A stretch of DNA of 7,278 bases from Betaproteobacteria bacterium (lineage in GTDB: Bacteria; Pseudomonadota; Gammaproteobacteria; Burkholderiales; Rhodocyclaceae). Made by a program: the position numbers and the translations under genes. The stretch lies in contig JAGWUW010000129.1 in NCBI GenBank assembly GCA_028868235.1, forward strand, positions 1-7,278, in the 5' to 3' direction. Positions 1 through 5,436 of the stretch are shown here, in pieces. How positions within the stretch are numbered: the stretch's first letter is position 1; the number at the start of each line of letters is the position of its first letter. The notes beneath the pieces are model-generated. The model was not told where the DNA came from. It saw nothing but the letters and a program-made list of their open reading frames with translations, and did not search any database.

Positions 1-469
1 CATGAATCGCCAACTCCTGGGCCGAGAGTATCGAATCGGCGATCTGACGAACCAGTTGTGTTGCGTTGCGAACCGTCTCGACCGGGTGGGAAAAAATGTT
101 CTTGTCAATTTCGCGAACGGTTTTCGCGGTATTGATAAAAGCACTTTCAATCCGTGCCGCCTCTTCGCGCTGTACCTTGATGCGTTCAATCAAGGCCCGC
201 TTGGCTGCCAGACCACGGGCAATCACGTCACTGGTCTCATGCGCCGACTCGGGCTTCTGGCTATCAGCCGTCGGTTCCGACAACATGTCGCTCTGAGCCG
301 GGTCGTAACGAACTGACTTCAGCCCCAAACCGCGAATTGTTCTTATCTGTTCCTCGGTCTTGATCTTGAAATGACCAAAGGAAAACGGATGCTGGAACCA
401 GTGTAGATCAAGATAGACATAAAGCCCCACCCGCAGTTGGTCCATCGTGACACGCGACTGTTCTGACAT
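1..469 (-). CDS. N-terminal part of a probable HD-GYP cyclic-di-GMP phosphodiesterase (DUF3391 domain), cut by the window edge
   Basis: The reading frame is open from an ATG at 469-467 to the left edge, giving 156 residues with no stop. It begins MSEQSRVTMDQLRVGLYVYL and continues with HWFQHPFSFGHFKIKTEEQI and IRGLGLKSVRYDP. This is the pattern of the DUF3391 domain (LRVGMYV, W..HPF, I..IR.LGI..V.YDP), which in proteobacteria normally precedes an HD-GYP domain that hydrolyses cyclic-di-GMP. The HD and GYP motifs would lie beyond the edge, so catalytic activity is inferred. Residues 80-125 are charged and helical-looking (REEAARIESAF), as expected of the linker after the domain. The Shine-Dalgarno sequence is weak (GGAAA a few bases before ATG). 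The gene follows the TauE/SafE permease on the same strand after 135 bp, far enough to have its own promoter. Weaker alternative: a DUF3391 protein with another output domain. Confidence 0.84.
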   Translation of the reverse strand, partial: MSEQSRVTMDQLRVGLYVYLDLHWFQHPFSFGHFKIKTEEQIRTIRGLGLKSVRYDPAQSDMLSEPTADSQKPESAHETSDVIARGLAAKRALIERIKVQREEAARIESAFINTAKTVREIDKNIFSHPVETVRNATQLVRQIADSILSAQELAIH

Positions 470-604
470 GGGTTTCCGTATGGCTGATCCAGGTTAGGAA
501 AAATTCAGCTTCGAAAAGAGTCGCCTCTCTTCTTGCACTTATTTTATCCATGCGCTTTACGAGTGCATCTATTTCTGTAGGAATAATCCGAAGCATTCTG
601 CTCT
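470..604. other. AT-richer spacer between the permease and the HD-GYP gene, with a possible promoter
   Basis: This 135-bp stretch is clearly richer in A and T than the genes on either side and has no well-supported gene. It holds a perfect 6-bp inverted repeat, TGCACT at 534-539 and AGTGCA at 562-567, 22 nt apart. Between the arms, the minus strand reads TAAAAT (plus-strand 541-546), one mismatch from a sigma-70 -10 box and correctly oriented for the HD-GYP gene. No good -35 box is seen at the right distance. A short AAGAG/CTCTT stem (516-531) followed by four Ts on the minus strand is too weak to call a terminator. The promoter reading is tentative. Confidence 0.35.
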
Positions 605-1363
605 CTACAGGAAACGTATGACCAGCGTGGTACCGCTGGCAACCAGCAAACCGTTGAGCAGCATGAACAATTGCTCCCGGTTCACGCGAAGGTCGATGTG
701 GTGACCGATAAAGACACCCAGCATCATCGCCGGCGCGAAAGCCAGCGCAGTCCACAAAAGCGAGAGATCAAGCAGGCCAACCGACAAGCAGAGCAAGATG
801 CGCCAGGCCGTCGACAAGGCGATCAGCGCCGCCTGTGTCGCCCGGAATGCCGCCCGGCTTTCCAGAATGCGTTCCAGATAGGCTGCGTAGATGAAGCCAC
901 CACTGCCGAACAGGCCACCCAGAACACCACCGAACAACCCGTGGCCAATGGCAAAGCGCGGCAGTCGAGCGGCCTCCCGACGCTGGACTAGCCCCTTGAG
1001 CCCTTGAATGACTACGAAACCGCCCAGCACCATGGCCATCAGCGCATGCGGCAGTTTCGCCAGGATGAGTACCCCAAGCAGTTGTCCGGCAAGCATGCCG
1101 GGGAAGAGCTGCATAAAAGCTCCCCAGGCGACCTCCTTGCGGGCTCGCCAGCCGCGTAGCAACGAGCCAGCGAAATCGAGCATGGCGAGCATAGGGATCA
1201 CCTTACCGACGGGCATCAGCATAGCCAGGGGACCACTGGCCATCAGCGTCGAGCCGAAGCCGACCAGGGTGAACACGGCATAGGCGACGACCACCCCGAG
1301 CAGCGCCCAGGCCAGGGAAACAGGATGGTTCGCCAGATCGACGAGAAAAGTGAAATCGGACAT
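605..1363 (-). CDS. TauE/SafE (TSUP) family membrane permease
   Basis: This 252-residue integral membrane protein has the length and hydrophobic pattern of the TauE/SafE family, whose members export or import sulfite, sulfonates, organosulfur compounds or other small anions across the inner membrane. About eight hydrophobic segments can be read, roughly at residues 16-36, 40-62, 82-103, 107-124, 138-161, 176-193, 196-220 and 232-251. The family's two internal half-repeats show glycine-rich signatures: GFGSTLMASGPLAMLMPVG near 35-53 and GGVLGGLFGSGGFIYAAYL near 145-163. The ATG at 1363 gives the normal family length. The ribosome site is weak (purine-rich GCGAGAG about 10 nt upstream). The gene is divergent from a LysR regulator, which probably controls it. 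The substrate cannot be told from the sequence: sulfite or sulfoacetate-type anions are family precedents, not evidence here. Confidence 0.9.
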   Translation of the reverse strand: MSDFTFLVDLANHPVSLAWALLGVVVAYAVFTLVGFGSTLMASGPLAMLMPVGKVIPMLAMLDFAGSLLRGWRARKEVAWGAFMQLFPGMLAGQLLGVLILAKLPHALMAMVLGGFVVIQGLKGLVQRREAARLPRFAIGHGLFGGVLGGLFGSGGFIYAAYLERILESRAAFRATQAALIALSTAWRILLCLSVGLLDLSLLWTALAFAPAMMLGVFIGHHIDLRVNREQLFMLLNGLLVASGTTLVIRFL

Positions 1364-1380
1364 GCTCGAAGCTCTCGCGT

Positions 1381-1396
1381 AATGAACGATTTCATT
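1381..1396. repeat. Inverted repeat AATGAA-N4-TTCATT in the divergent promoter
   Basis: The arms are perfect over 6 bp with a 4-nt spacer. The repeat lies 18 bp from the permease start codon, so it would fall in that gene's 5' leader or around its transcription start. It has T-N10-A rather than T-N11-A geometry, so it may be a secondary (activation-site) contact for the LysR protein, a site for another regulator, or chance in AT-rich DNA. Confidence 0.35.
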
Positions 1397-1409
1397 TTGC
1401 GAGGCGATA

Positions 1410-1428
1410 CGGTATAAAACAAATACCG
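1410..1428. promoter_or_regulatory. Probable LysR-type operator, CGGTAT-N7-ATACCG
   Basis: A perfect 6-bp inverted repeat (arms 1410-1415 and 1423-1428) encloses seven A-rich bases. The T at 1413 and the A at 1425 are separated by exactly 11 nt, which fits the T-N11-A box within a dyad that LysR regulators bind. It lies 29 bp upstream of the LysR start and 46 bp from the permease start, as expected of a shared recognition site. Binding by the adjacent regulator is inferred from position and geometry. Confidence 0.6.
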
Positions 1429-1457
1429 ATTCATTAGCTTATCCATGCCAAAAAAGC

Positions 1458-2348
1458 ATGCCAAGTCTGAAGCAGATCCGCTACTTCCTTACCGTCGCCG
1501 ACCTTGGTAGCTTCACGTCGGCCGCCGTCGCGTTGTTCGTCGCCCAGCCGGCGCTCAGTCGGCAAGTGGCCCAACTGGAGGAAGAGCTCGGCTTTGCACT
1601 GTTCGAGCGCGAAGCACGGGGCGTCAGCCTGACGCCGGCCGGCGCCATCTACCGCGACCGGGTCATCGCCATCGAGCACCTGCTGTCTGCCGCCGCCGAG
1701 GAAGGCGAGCAATTGGCCAGCGGCGAAGCGGGTGTGCTGCGCCTGCTGCATTCCAGCTCCATTCCGGCGAGCAGCCTGCTAGCGGTTATCCAGCACTTTC
1801 TGCAAACCTGCCCCAAGGCACATATCGACCTCGATCGCATCGCATCCGAAATGCAGGTTACCGAAGTGGCAAGCGGTAAAGCGGATATCGGTATCATCCG
1901 CCTGCCAGTCCTGCGGCGGGATGCCAGAGTCCGCTTCATCGAGTTGCCTGCCGAACGCCTGTGGGTCGCCCTGCCCGCAGCTCATGCCCTGGCGAACCGC
2001 GACAGCCTTGGCATGAACGACCTGCAGCAGCAGGTTTTCGTTTCTGCCGTGCATCGTGAGCGCGGCGGACTGGCCCGGTTGGTCACCGATCTCTGCCTCC
2101 GTCAGGGATTCGTACCGCGCACTGCCCGAGTGGTTTCGCGCAAGACGTCGATGCTCAATCTGGTCGCCGCTGGCCTGGGCATCGCGGTCATCCCGGAACG
2201 CATGCGAACGCTGGATATGACGGGCATCGCTTTCCGGCCGCTGCACGACCCCGAGGCCATTGCCCTCAGCGCCCTGGTTCTACCGCAACGCCCGACACCA
2301 CTGGCTCAGTCCTTTGCAGACCTGATGACACAGGCCACAGCCGCCTAG
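1458..2348 (+). CDS. LysR-family transcriptional regulator
   Basis: The 296-residue product has the standard LysR length and layout. The winged helix-turn-helix is at about residues 3-62, with the signature LGSFTSAAVALFVAQPALSR at 16-35 and LGFALFEREARGVSLTPAG at 44-62. A linker helix to about residue 90 leads to the periplasmic-binding-protein-like effector domain at about 92-293, including GKADIGIIR at 140-148 and AAGLGIAVIPE at 237-247. It should bind DNA as a tetramer and respond to a small molecule that cannot be predicted. MPSLKQIRYF is a typical LysR N-terminus, so the ATG at 1458 is preferred even though no clear Shine-Dalgarno sequence precedes it (AAAAAAGC). An ATG 13 nt earlier is out of frame. 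The gene is divergent from the TauE/SafE permease, its likely target. Its stop overlaps the convergent glutathione S-transferase stop. Confidence 0.95.
   Translation: MPSLKQIRYFLTVADLGSFTSAAVALFVAQPALSRQVAQLEEELGFALFEREARGVSLTPAGAIYRDRVIAIEHLLSAAAEEGEQLASGEAGVLRLLHSSSIPASSLLAVIQHFLQTCPKAHIDLDRIASEMQVTEVASGKADIGIIRLPVLRRDARVRFIELPAERLWVALPAAHALANRDSLGMNDLQQQVFVSAVHRERGGLARLVTDLCLRQGFVPRTARVVSRKTSMLNLVAAGLGIAVIPERMRTLDMTGIAFRPLHDPEAIALSALVLPQRPTPLAQSFADLMTQATAA
2345..2348. other. Overlapping convergent stop codons (CTAG)
   Basis: The plus-strand LysR gene ends with TAG at 2346-2348, and the minus-strand glutathione S-transferase ends with TAG read from 2347-2345. The self-complementary CTAG therefore serves both genes. 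There is no intergenic space and no hairpin with a T-run, so transcripts from both sides must run into the opposing gene or stop by another mechanism such as Rho. Confidence 0.9.
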
Positions 2349-3016
2349 CGCGGTCCGCCGTATTCGTCGGCCAACCGGTCGTAATGGGCGTGAGCCTCAC
2401 TCTCGCAGATGCCGGCCTCGTACCATTCGCGCATTGCCGGATGTGCCCGCATCGCCTCGCTGTATGCGGCTGCCACCGGTGGCAGCGGCACGTTGTAGAT
2501 GTGCAGGCGCCACACGATAGGGGCATACATCGCATCGGCCACCGAGAAATCGCCGAACAGGTAGGGACCATCACCCGTGACGAATTGCGTGCGCGCCTCC
2601 TCCCAGATTTCGATCACTCGGTCGATGTCGCGCTGAACCTCGGGTGACGCCGGCTTGCCCCTTAGCTTGAGCTTGAGGTTCATCGGCATGGCAGTGCGCA
2701 GCTTGGCAAAACCGGCATGCATTTCGGCCGAAATGCAGCGCGCCCGCGCCCGCGCTTTGGCATCGGCTGGCCACATCTGTGGATGGCGCTCGGCCAGATA
2801 TTCGCCAATGGCGATACTCTCCCAGACCTGGAAACCATCGTCATGCAAGCAGGGAACACGAGCGTTACCGGCCAGCGGCTTCAGGGCTGCGTTGTAGTCG
2901 CGACCAGCCACCGACACCATATGTTCAGTGAAGGGCAGGCCGAAATGTTTCATCAGCAGCCAGGCGCGCAGGGACCATGACGAGTAGTTCTTGTTGCCGA
3001 TATAGAGGTCGTACAT
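2345..3016 (-). CDS. Glutathione S-transferase family protein
   Basis: The 223-residue product has the two-domain glutathione S-transferase fold, a cytosolic enzyme family that conjugates or reduces electrophiles with glutathione. The thioredoxin-like domain (about 1-80) begins MYDLYIGNKNYSSWSLRAWL. The serines at 12-13 sit where the catalytic serine of bacterial or zeta-like enzymes is found. VPCL at 54-57 has the cis-proline, and the glutathione-binding ES pair is in WESIAIGEYLAE (65-76). The helical domain has FSVADAMYAPIVWRL at 157-171, the conserved N-capping and hydrophobic staple. An in-frame TTG six codons upstream was rejected: the ATG at 3016 has GGAG at 3023-3026 with a 6-nt spacer, and NKNYSSWS then lies at the normal distance from the terminus. 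It starts 14 nt after the alkD-like stop, so it is the last gene of the five-gene run. Substrate unknown. Confidence 0.93.
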   Translation of the reverse strand: MYDLYIGNKNYSSWSLRAWLLMKHFGLPFTEHMVSVAGRDYNAALKPLAGNARVPCLHDDGFQVWESIAIGEYLAERHPQMWPADAKARARARCISAEMHAGFAKLRTAMPMNLKLKLRGKPASPEVQRDIDRVIEIWEEARTQFVTGDGPYLFGDFSVADAMYAPIVWRLHIYNVPLPPVAAAYSEAMRAHPAMREWYEAGICESEAHAHYDRLADEYGGPR

Positions 3017-3030
3017 CGCTTTCTCCAGGT

Positions 3031-3741
3031 TCAAAGGACTCCGGACAGGTGCTTGCCAGCTTCACGCCGGCTAAGGGGAGACAGCTCCCGTCCGGCTCCG
3101 TTCAGAAAATCGACGACGGCTTGCGGGGCATGGCGGGCGAAGTCACGCAGCGCCCAGCCGATGGCCTTACGGATGAAGAAATCCGCTTCGCTGGCCAGCG
3201 CCAGCGCATAGCCGAACAGGCGCTCGCAGTCCGTATCGCCGCGCCAGCCGAGCTGGTGCAACATGGCAATGCGACGCACCCACAGGTTGTCATGGCACAA
3301 AGCTGCATCCATCGCCTGCTGTGCCGACACATCGGCAATGCACGCCGAACGCACAACATCCCCGACCACGCCGGCCAATCCATCTACGCTGTCCCACCAC
3401 GGCTTGATTTGCACCAGATCGAGGATGGCCGGGATGTCGCCCATACCCAGGGCGCGATGCTGACGAGCCAGCAGATCGACGGCGACATACTGACATTCCC
3501 GTTCCGACATCGCCCACAGTGCGCAAGCGTTGGCAAGCAGTTCGCCCGCCGTCTGGCGCTGCCGGATCAGGGTCGCCACCGCCTGCCGACGGGTCGGTGT
3601 CGGAATACCGAAAAACGCGAACTGGCCGCGCATGTAGGCCCGCATGGCGGGCGCCCGTTGCGGGTTGGCCAGCACCAGCAATCTTCGGCGGACCTGCTCC
3701 GGCCAATCGCCGACGACATCTACGCTAGGGAATGAACTCAT
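3031..3741 (-). CDS. AlkD-like DNA alkylation repair protein (HEAT-like repeat DNA glycosylase family)
   Basis: The 236-residue helical protein matches the DNA alkylation repair (AlkD) family, glycosylases that remove positively charged 3-methyl- and 7-methyl-purines using HEAT-like repeats rather than base flipping. Family landmarks are FFGIPTPTRR at 43-52, PWWDSVD at 114-120, LWVRRIAMLHQL at 153-164 and FFIRKAIGWALRD at 188-200. By spacing, W116 and D120 correspond to the tryptophan and catalytic aspartate of Bacillus cereus AlkD, R156 or R157 to its active-site arginine, and W196 to its second tryptophan; this alignment is from memory of the family. The ATG at 3741 overlaps the response-regulator stop as ATGA and leaves the normal length. 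A longer in-frame reading would run 36 codons into the regulator. No Shine-Dalgarno sequence precedes the ATG, which lies in the arm of an inverted repeat, implying translational coupling. Confidence 0.92.
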   Translation of the reverse strand: MSSFPSVDVVGDWPEQVRRRLLVLANPQRAPAMRAYMRGQFAFFGIPTPTRRQAVATLIRQRQTAGELLANACALWAMSERECQYVAVDLLARQHRALGMGDIPAILDLVQIKPWWDSVDGLAGVVGDVVRSACIADVSAQQAMDAALCHDNLWVRRIAMLHQLGWRGDTDCERLFGYALALASEADFFIRKAIGWALRDFARHAPQAVVDFLNGAGRELSPLSRREAGKHLSGVL

Positions 3742-5081
3742 CGTGGCCGGAAGCTTTCGGCCACGATGCCGTGGCGGGCCAGCTTGTCGTAGAGGGTTTT
3801 TTTTGGCGTCTGTAGCAGCTCGGCAACTTTGGTCACGTTGCCGCCACATTGCCGAAGTGCGCCCTCAATGATCTGGCACTCGGCAGTATCAACCTGCCTC
3901 GCCAGGGACAAGGTCGATGTCGCAGCGACTTCACCGCTGGGCAACGCATCAGGCATGCCCAGCACCCAACGCTCGGCAACGTTCTTCAGTTCACGCACAT
4001 TGCCCGGCCAGTCATGCGCCGACCAACGGGCCAGATCAGCCGGCGTCCAGGTCGCGGCCGGGCGCTGGAAGCGTTTGGCCGCTTCGTGCAGGAAATGCGC
4101 CATGAGCAGAGGAACATCTTCACGGCGCCGGCGCAGCGGCGGTAGGTCAAGGCTAACTACGTTGAGTCGGTAATAGAGGTCGGCACGGAACTCCCCGCTA
4201 TCCGACAGCGCCTTGAGGTCGGCCTTGCTGGCCGCCACCACCCGGCAGTCCACCGGGATGGCGGCATTGCTGCCCAGCCGTTCGACGCAGCGCTCCTGCA
4301 GCACGCGCAGCAGCTTAACCTGCAGGTTGAGCGGCATTGATTCAATTTCATCAAGGAACAGCGTGCCGCCGCTGGCATGCTCGATCCGCCCGATACGCCG
4401 TTTGGCGGCACCCGTGAAGGCTCCCGGTTCGTGGCCAAACAACTCGCTCTCGAACACCGTTTCGGGCAGCGCGCCGCAATTGATGGCGACAAATGCCCCA
4501 CAGCGGCCGCTAGCGTCATGGATGGCGCGAGCGATCACTTCCTTCCCGCTGCCGGTTTCGCCGTTGATCAGGATATCGACCCCTGTCGGTGCCAGAGTAC
4601 CGACCAGCTGGCGCAGGCGCTGCATGGCCGGCGACTGGCCGATGATGCGCCCGACACCGCCAACACCCCGCTCGGCCATACTTTCCCGTAGCTGGCGGTT
4701 CTCGAGGATCAGCGCCCGCTTTTCCAGGGCGCTACGCACCGCGGCGATCAGACGCTCCGACGGGAAAGGTTTTTCGATGAAGTCGTGCGCCCCCTCACGC
4801 ATGGCCTCGACTGCCATAGCGACGTCGCCGTGCCCGGTCATCAGCAGCACGGGCAACTCGCGGTCAAACTGGCGTAAATCGCGCAACAGCGTCAGGCCAT
4901 CCTTGCCCGGAAGGCGGACATCGCTAACCACCAGCGCCGGAGCACCGCTCGCTAGGGCGGCGAACATGGTTTCACTATCGGCGAAGCCGCGTACCGGAAT
5001 GTCGGCCAACACCAGTGCCTGCTCGCAGCCCTTACGGACAGCTGCATCATCCTCGACCAGATAGACCGGCGATTCAGCCAT
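3738..5081 (-). CDS. Sigma-54-dependent response regulator, DctD-like
   Basis: This 447-residue NtrC-class regulator activates sigma-54 promoters after phosphorylation by its partner kinase. The receiver domain (about 5-120) has acidic residues E10, D11 and D12, phospho-acceptor D54 in SDVRLPGKDG, T82 and K104. The AAA+ domain (about 145-375) has Walker A GETGSGKE at 174-181, the sigma-54-contacting GAFTGA loop at 220-225, Walker B GGTLFLDE at 238-245 and the WPGNVREL signature near its end. The Fis-type helix-turn-helix is at about 403-440 (GGNVTKVAELLQTPKKTLYDKL), with the KKTLYDK form typical of DctD. The ATG at 5081 has AAGGTGG at 5088-5094 with a 6-nt spacer. A longer in-frame opening upstream would add 28 residues with no domain match and no support. 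The start overlaps the tautomerase stop by 8 bp. The target promoter is not visible, and a transporter operon beyond the right edge is likely. Confidence 0.95.
   Translation of the reverse strand: MAESPVYLVEDDAAVRKGCEQALVLADIPVRGFADSETMFAALASGAPALVVSDVRLPGKDGLTLLRDLRQFDRELPVLLMTGHGDVAMAVEAMREGAHDFIEKPFPSERLIAAVRSALEKRALILENRQLRESMAERGVGGVGRIIGQSPAMQRLRQLVGTLAPTGVDILINGETGSGKEVIARAIHDASGRCGAFVAINCGALPETVFESELFGHEPGAFTGAAKRRIGRIEHASGGTLFLDEIESMPLNLQVKLLRVLQERCVERLGSNAAIPVDCRVVAASKADLKALSDSGEFRADLYYRLNVVSLDLPPLRRRREDVPLLMAHFLHEAAKRFQRPAATWTPADLARWSAHDWPGNVRELKNVAERWVLGMPDALPSGEVAATSTLSLARQVDTAECQIIEGALRQCGGNVTKVAELLQTPKKTLYDKLARHGIVAESFRPR
3739..3768. repeat. Inverted repeat burying the alkD-like start codon
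   Basis: Two perfect 11-bp arms, CATCGTGGCCG at 3739-3749 and CGGCCACGATG at 3758-3768, flank 8 nt that contain the palindrome AAGCTT. On the minus-strand mRNA the 3' arm ends exactly in the AUG of the alkD-like gene, and the hairpin also covers the last sense codons of the response regulator. The stem is mostly G-C pairs. No T-run follows on the minus strand, so it does not look like an intrinsic terminator. A translation-control role is inferred. Confidence 0.7.
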
Positions 5082-5436
5082 GAATGACCACCTTGGCATA
5101 GGTTGGACGGTACAAATCACTCGTATCAACGCTGAGTTGCACCTCACAGACCGCCTTGCCGACAACCAATGGAGTCAGCACAGCGAGCAGGTTATCAGCC
5201 AGAGTCTTGCGCTCTTCATCGCTGCGCCCGGACAACATCGCGACATTGACATGTACGAAGCCGCGCGGCGTATCACGGACGCCGATCTGGCAACAGTCGA
5301 GTCCGAGAGCGCGGCTCTTGATATCGGATTCGCCGAACAGGCCGGAATCGAACATCACGTCATTAAGCGCCGCCAAGGCGCGGGCGGGATCGAAATCGCC
5401 CAGGTTACGGGTATATTCAAGCGTCAGGTGAGGCAT
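5074..5436 (-). CDS. Tautomerase of the 5-carboxymethyl-2-hydroxymuconate delta-isomerase (CHMI) family
   Basis: The 120-residue product resembles CHMI (HpaF/HpcD), a cytosolic trimeric tautomerase of the homoprotocatechuate pathway. It begins MPHLTLEYTRNL, so removal of the initiator methionine exposes the N-terminal proline that is the catalytic base of the tautomerase superfamily. Family landmarks are SGLFGESDIKSRA at 31-43 with an active-site-type arginine at 42, FVHVNVAMLSGRSDEERKTL at 60-79, and the C-terminal LSVDTSDLYRPTYAK. Length matches the family. The ATG at 5436 has GGAG at 5443-5446; an in-frame TTG four codons earlier would hide the catalytic proline and was rejected. The gene overlaps the kinase end by 20 bp and the regulator start by 8 bp. 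No other homoprotocatechuate gene is in the window, so the true substrate is uncertain. Confidence 0.88.
   Translation of the reverse strand: MPHLTLEYTRNLGDFDPARALAALNDVMFDSGLFGESDIKSRALGLDCCQIGVRDTPRGFVHVNVAMLSGRSDEERKTLADNLLAVLTPLVVGKAVCEVQLSVDTSDLYRPTYAKVVIHG

Larger units (their letters stand above)
1364..1457. promoter_or_regulatory. Divergent promoter region between the permease and LysR genes
   Basis: All control signals for both genes should lie in these 94 bp, which are markedly AT-rich compared with the flanking coding DNA. The plus strand has TATAAA at 1413-1418, a good -10 box for the LysR gene, although the hexamer 17 nt upstream (TTTCAT) is a poor -35. Two inverted repeats are present: AATGAA-CGAT-TTCATT at 1381-1396 and CGGTAT-N7-ATACCG at 1410-1428. 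The second overlaps the TATAAA box, which would let the regulator repress itself while contacting the permease promoter. Promoter boxes for the permease are not clear. Confidence 0.55.

Noticed and set aside
2..316. Plus-strand open frame of 104 codons at the left edge
   Set aside because: The minus strand over the same bases encodes a DUF3391 domain continuing off the edge; the plus-strand product has no recognisable features.
516..531. Possible intrinsic terminator after the permease gene (AAGAG-N6-CTCTT followed by TTTT-like run on the minus strand)
   Set aside because: The stem is only 5 bp with two G-C pairs and the T-run is four bases, too weak to call.
1445..1510. A 21-codon plus-strand frame (ATG at 1445) overlapping the LysR start out of frame
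   Set aside because: There is no Shine-Dalgarno sequence and no protein-like pattern. A leader-peptide role cannot be excluded but nothing supports it beyond position.
3293..3307. Plus-strand TGGCAC-like sequence resembling a sigma-54 -24/-12 promoter
   Set aside because: The GC expected at -12 is one base out of register, and the site lies antisense inside the alkD-like gene with no gene to serve.
2977..3735. Long plus-strand open frame (252 codons) opposite the alkD-like gene
   Set aside because: It is antisense to a gene with clear AlkD-family motifs, and its product is rich in Arg, Gln and His with no recognisable domain. This is typical of a GC-rich shadow frame.
4213..5064. Long plus-strand open frame (283 codons) opposite the response regulator
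   Set aside because: The product is mostly Ser, Arg, Thr and Ala with no domain pattern, while the minus strand encodes intact receiver and AAA+ domains over the same bases.
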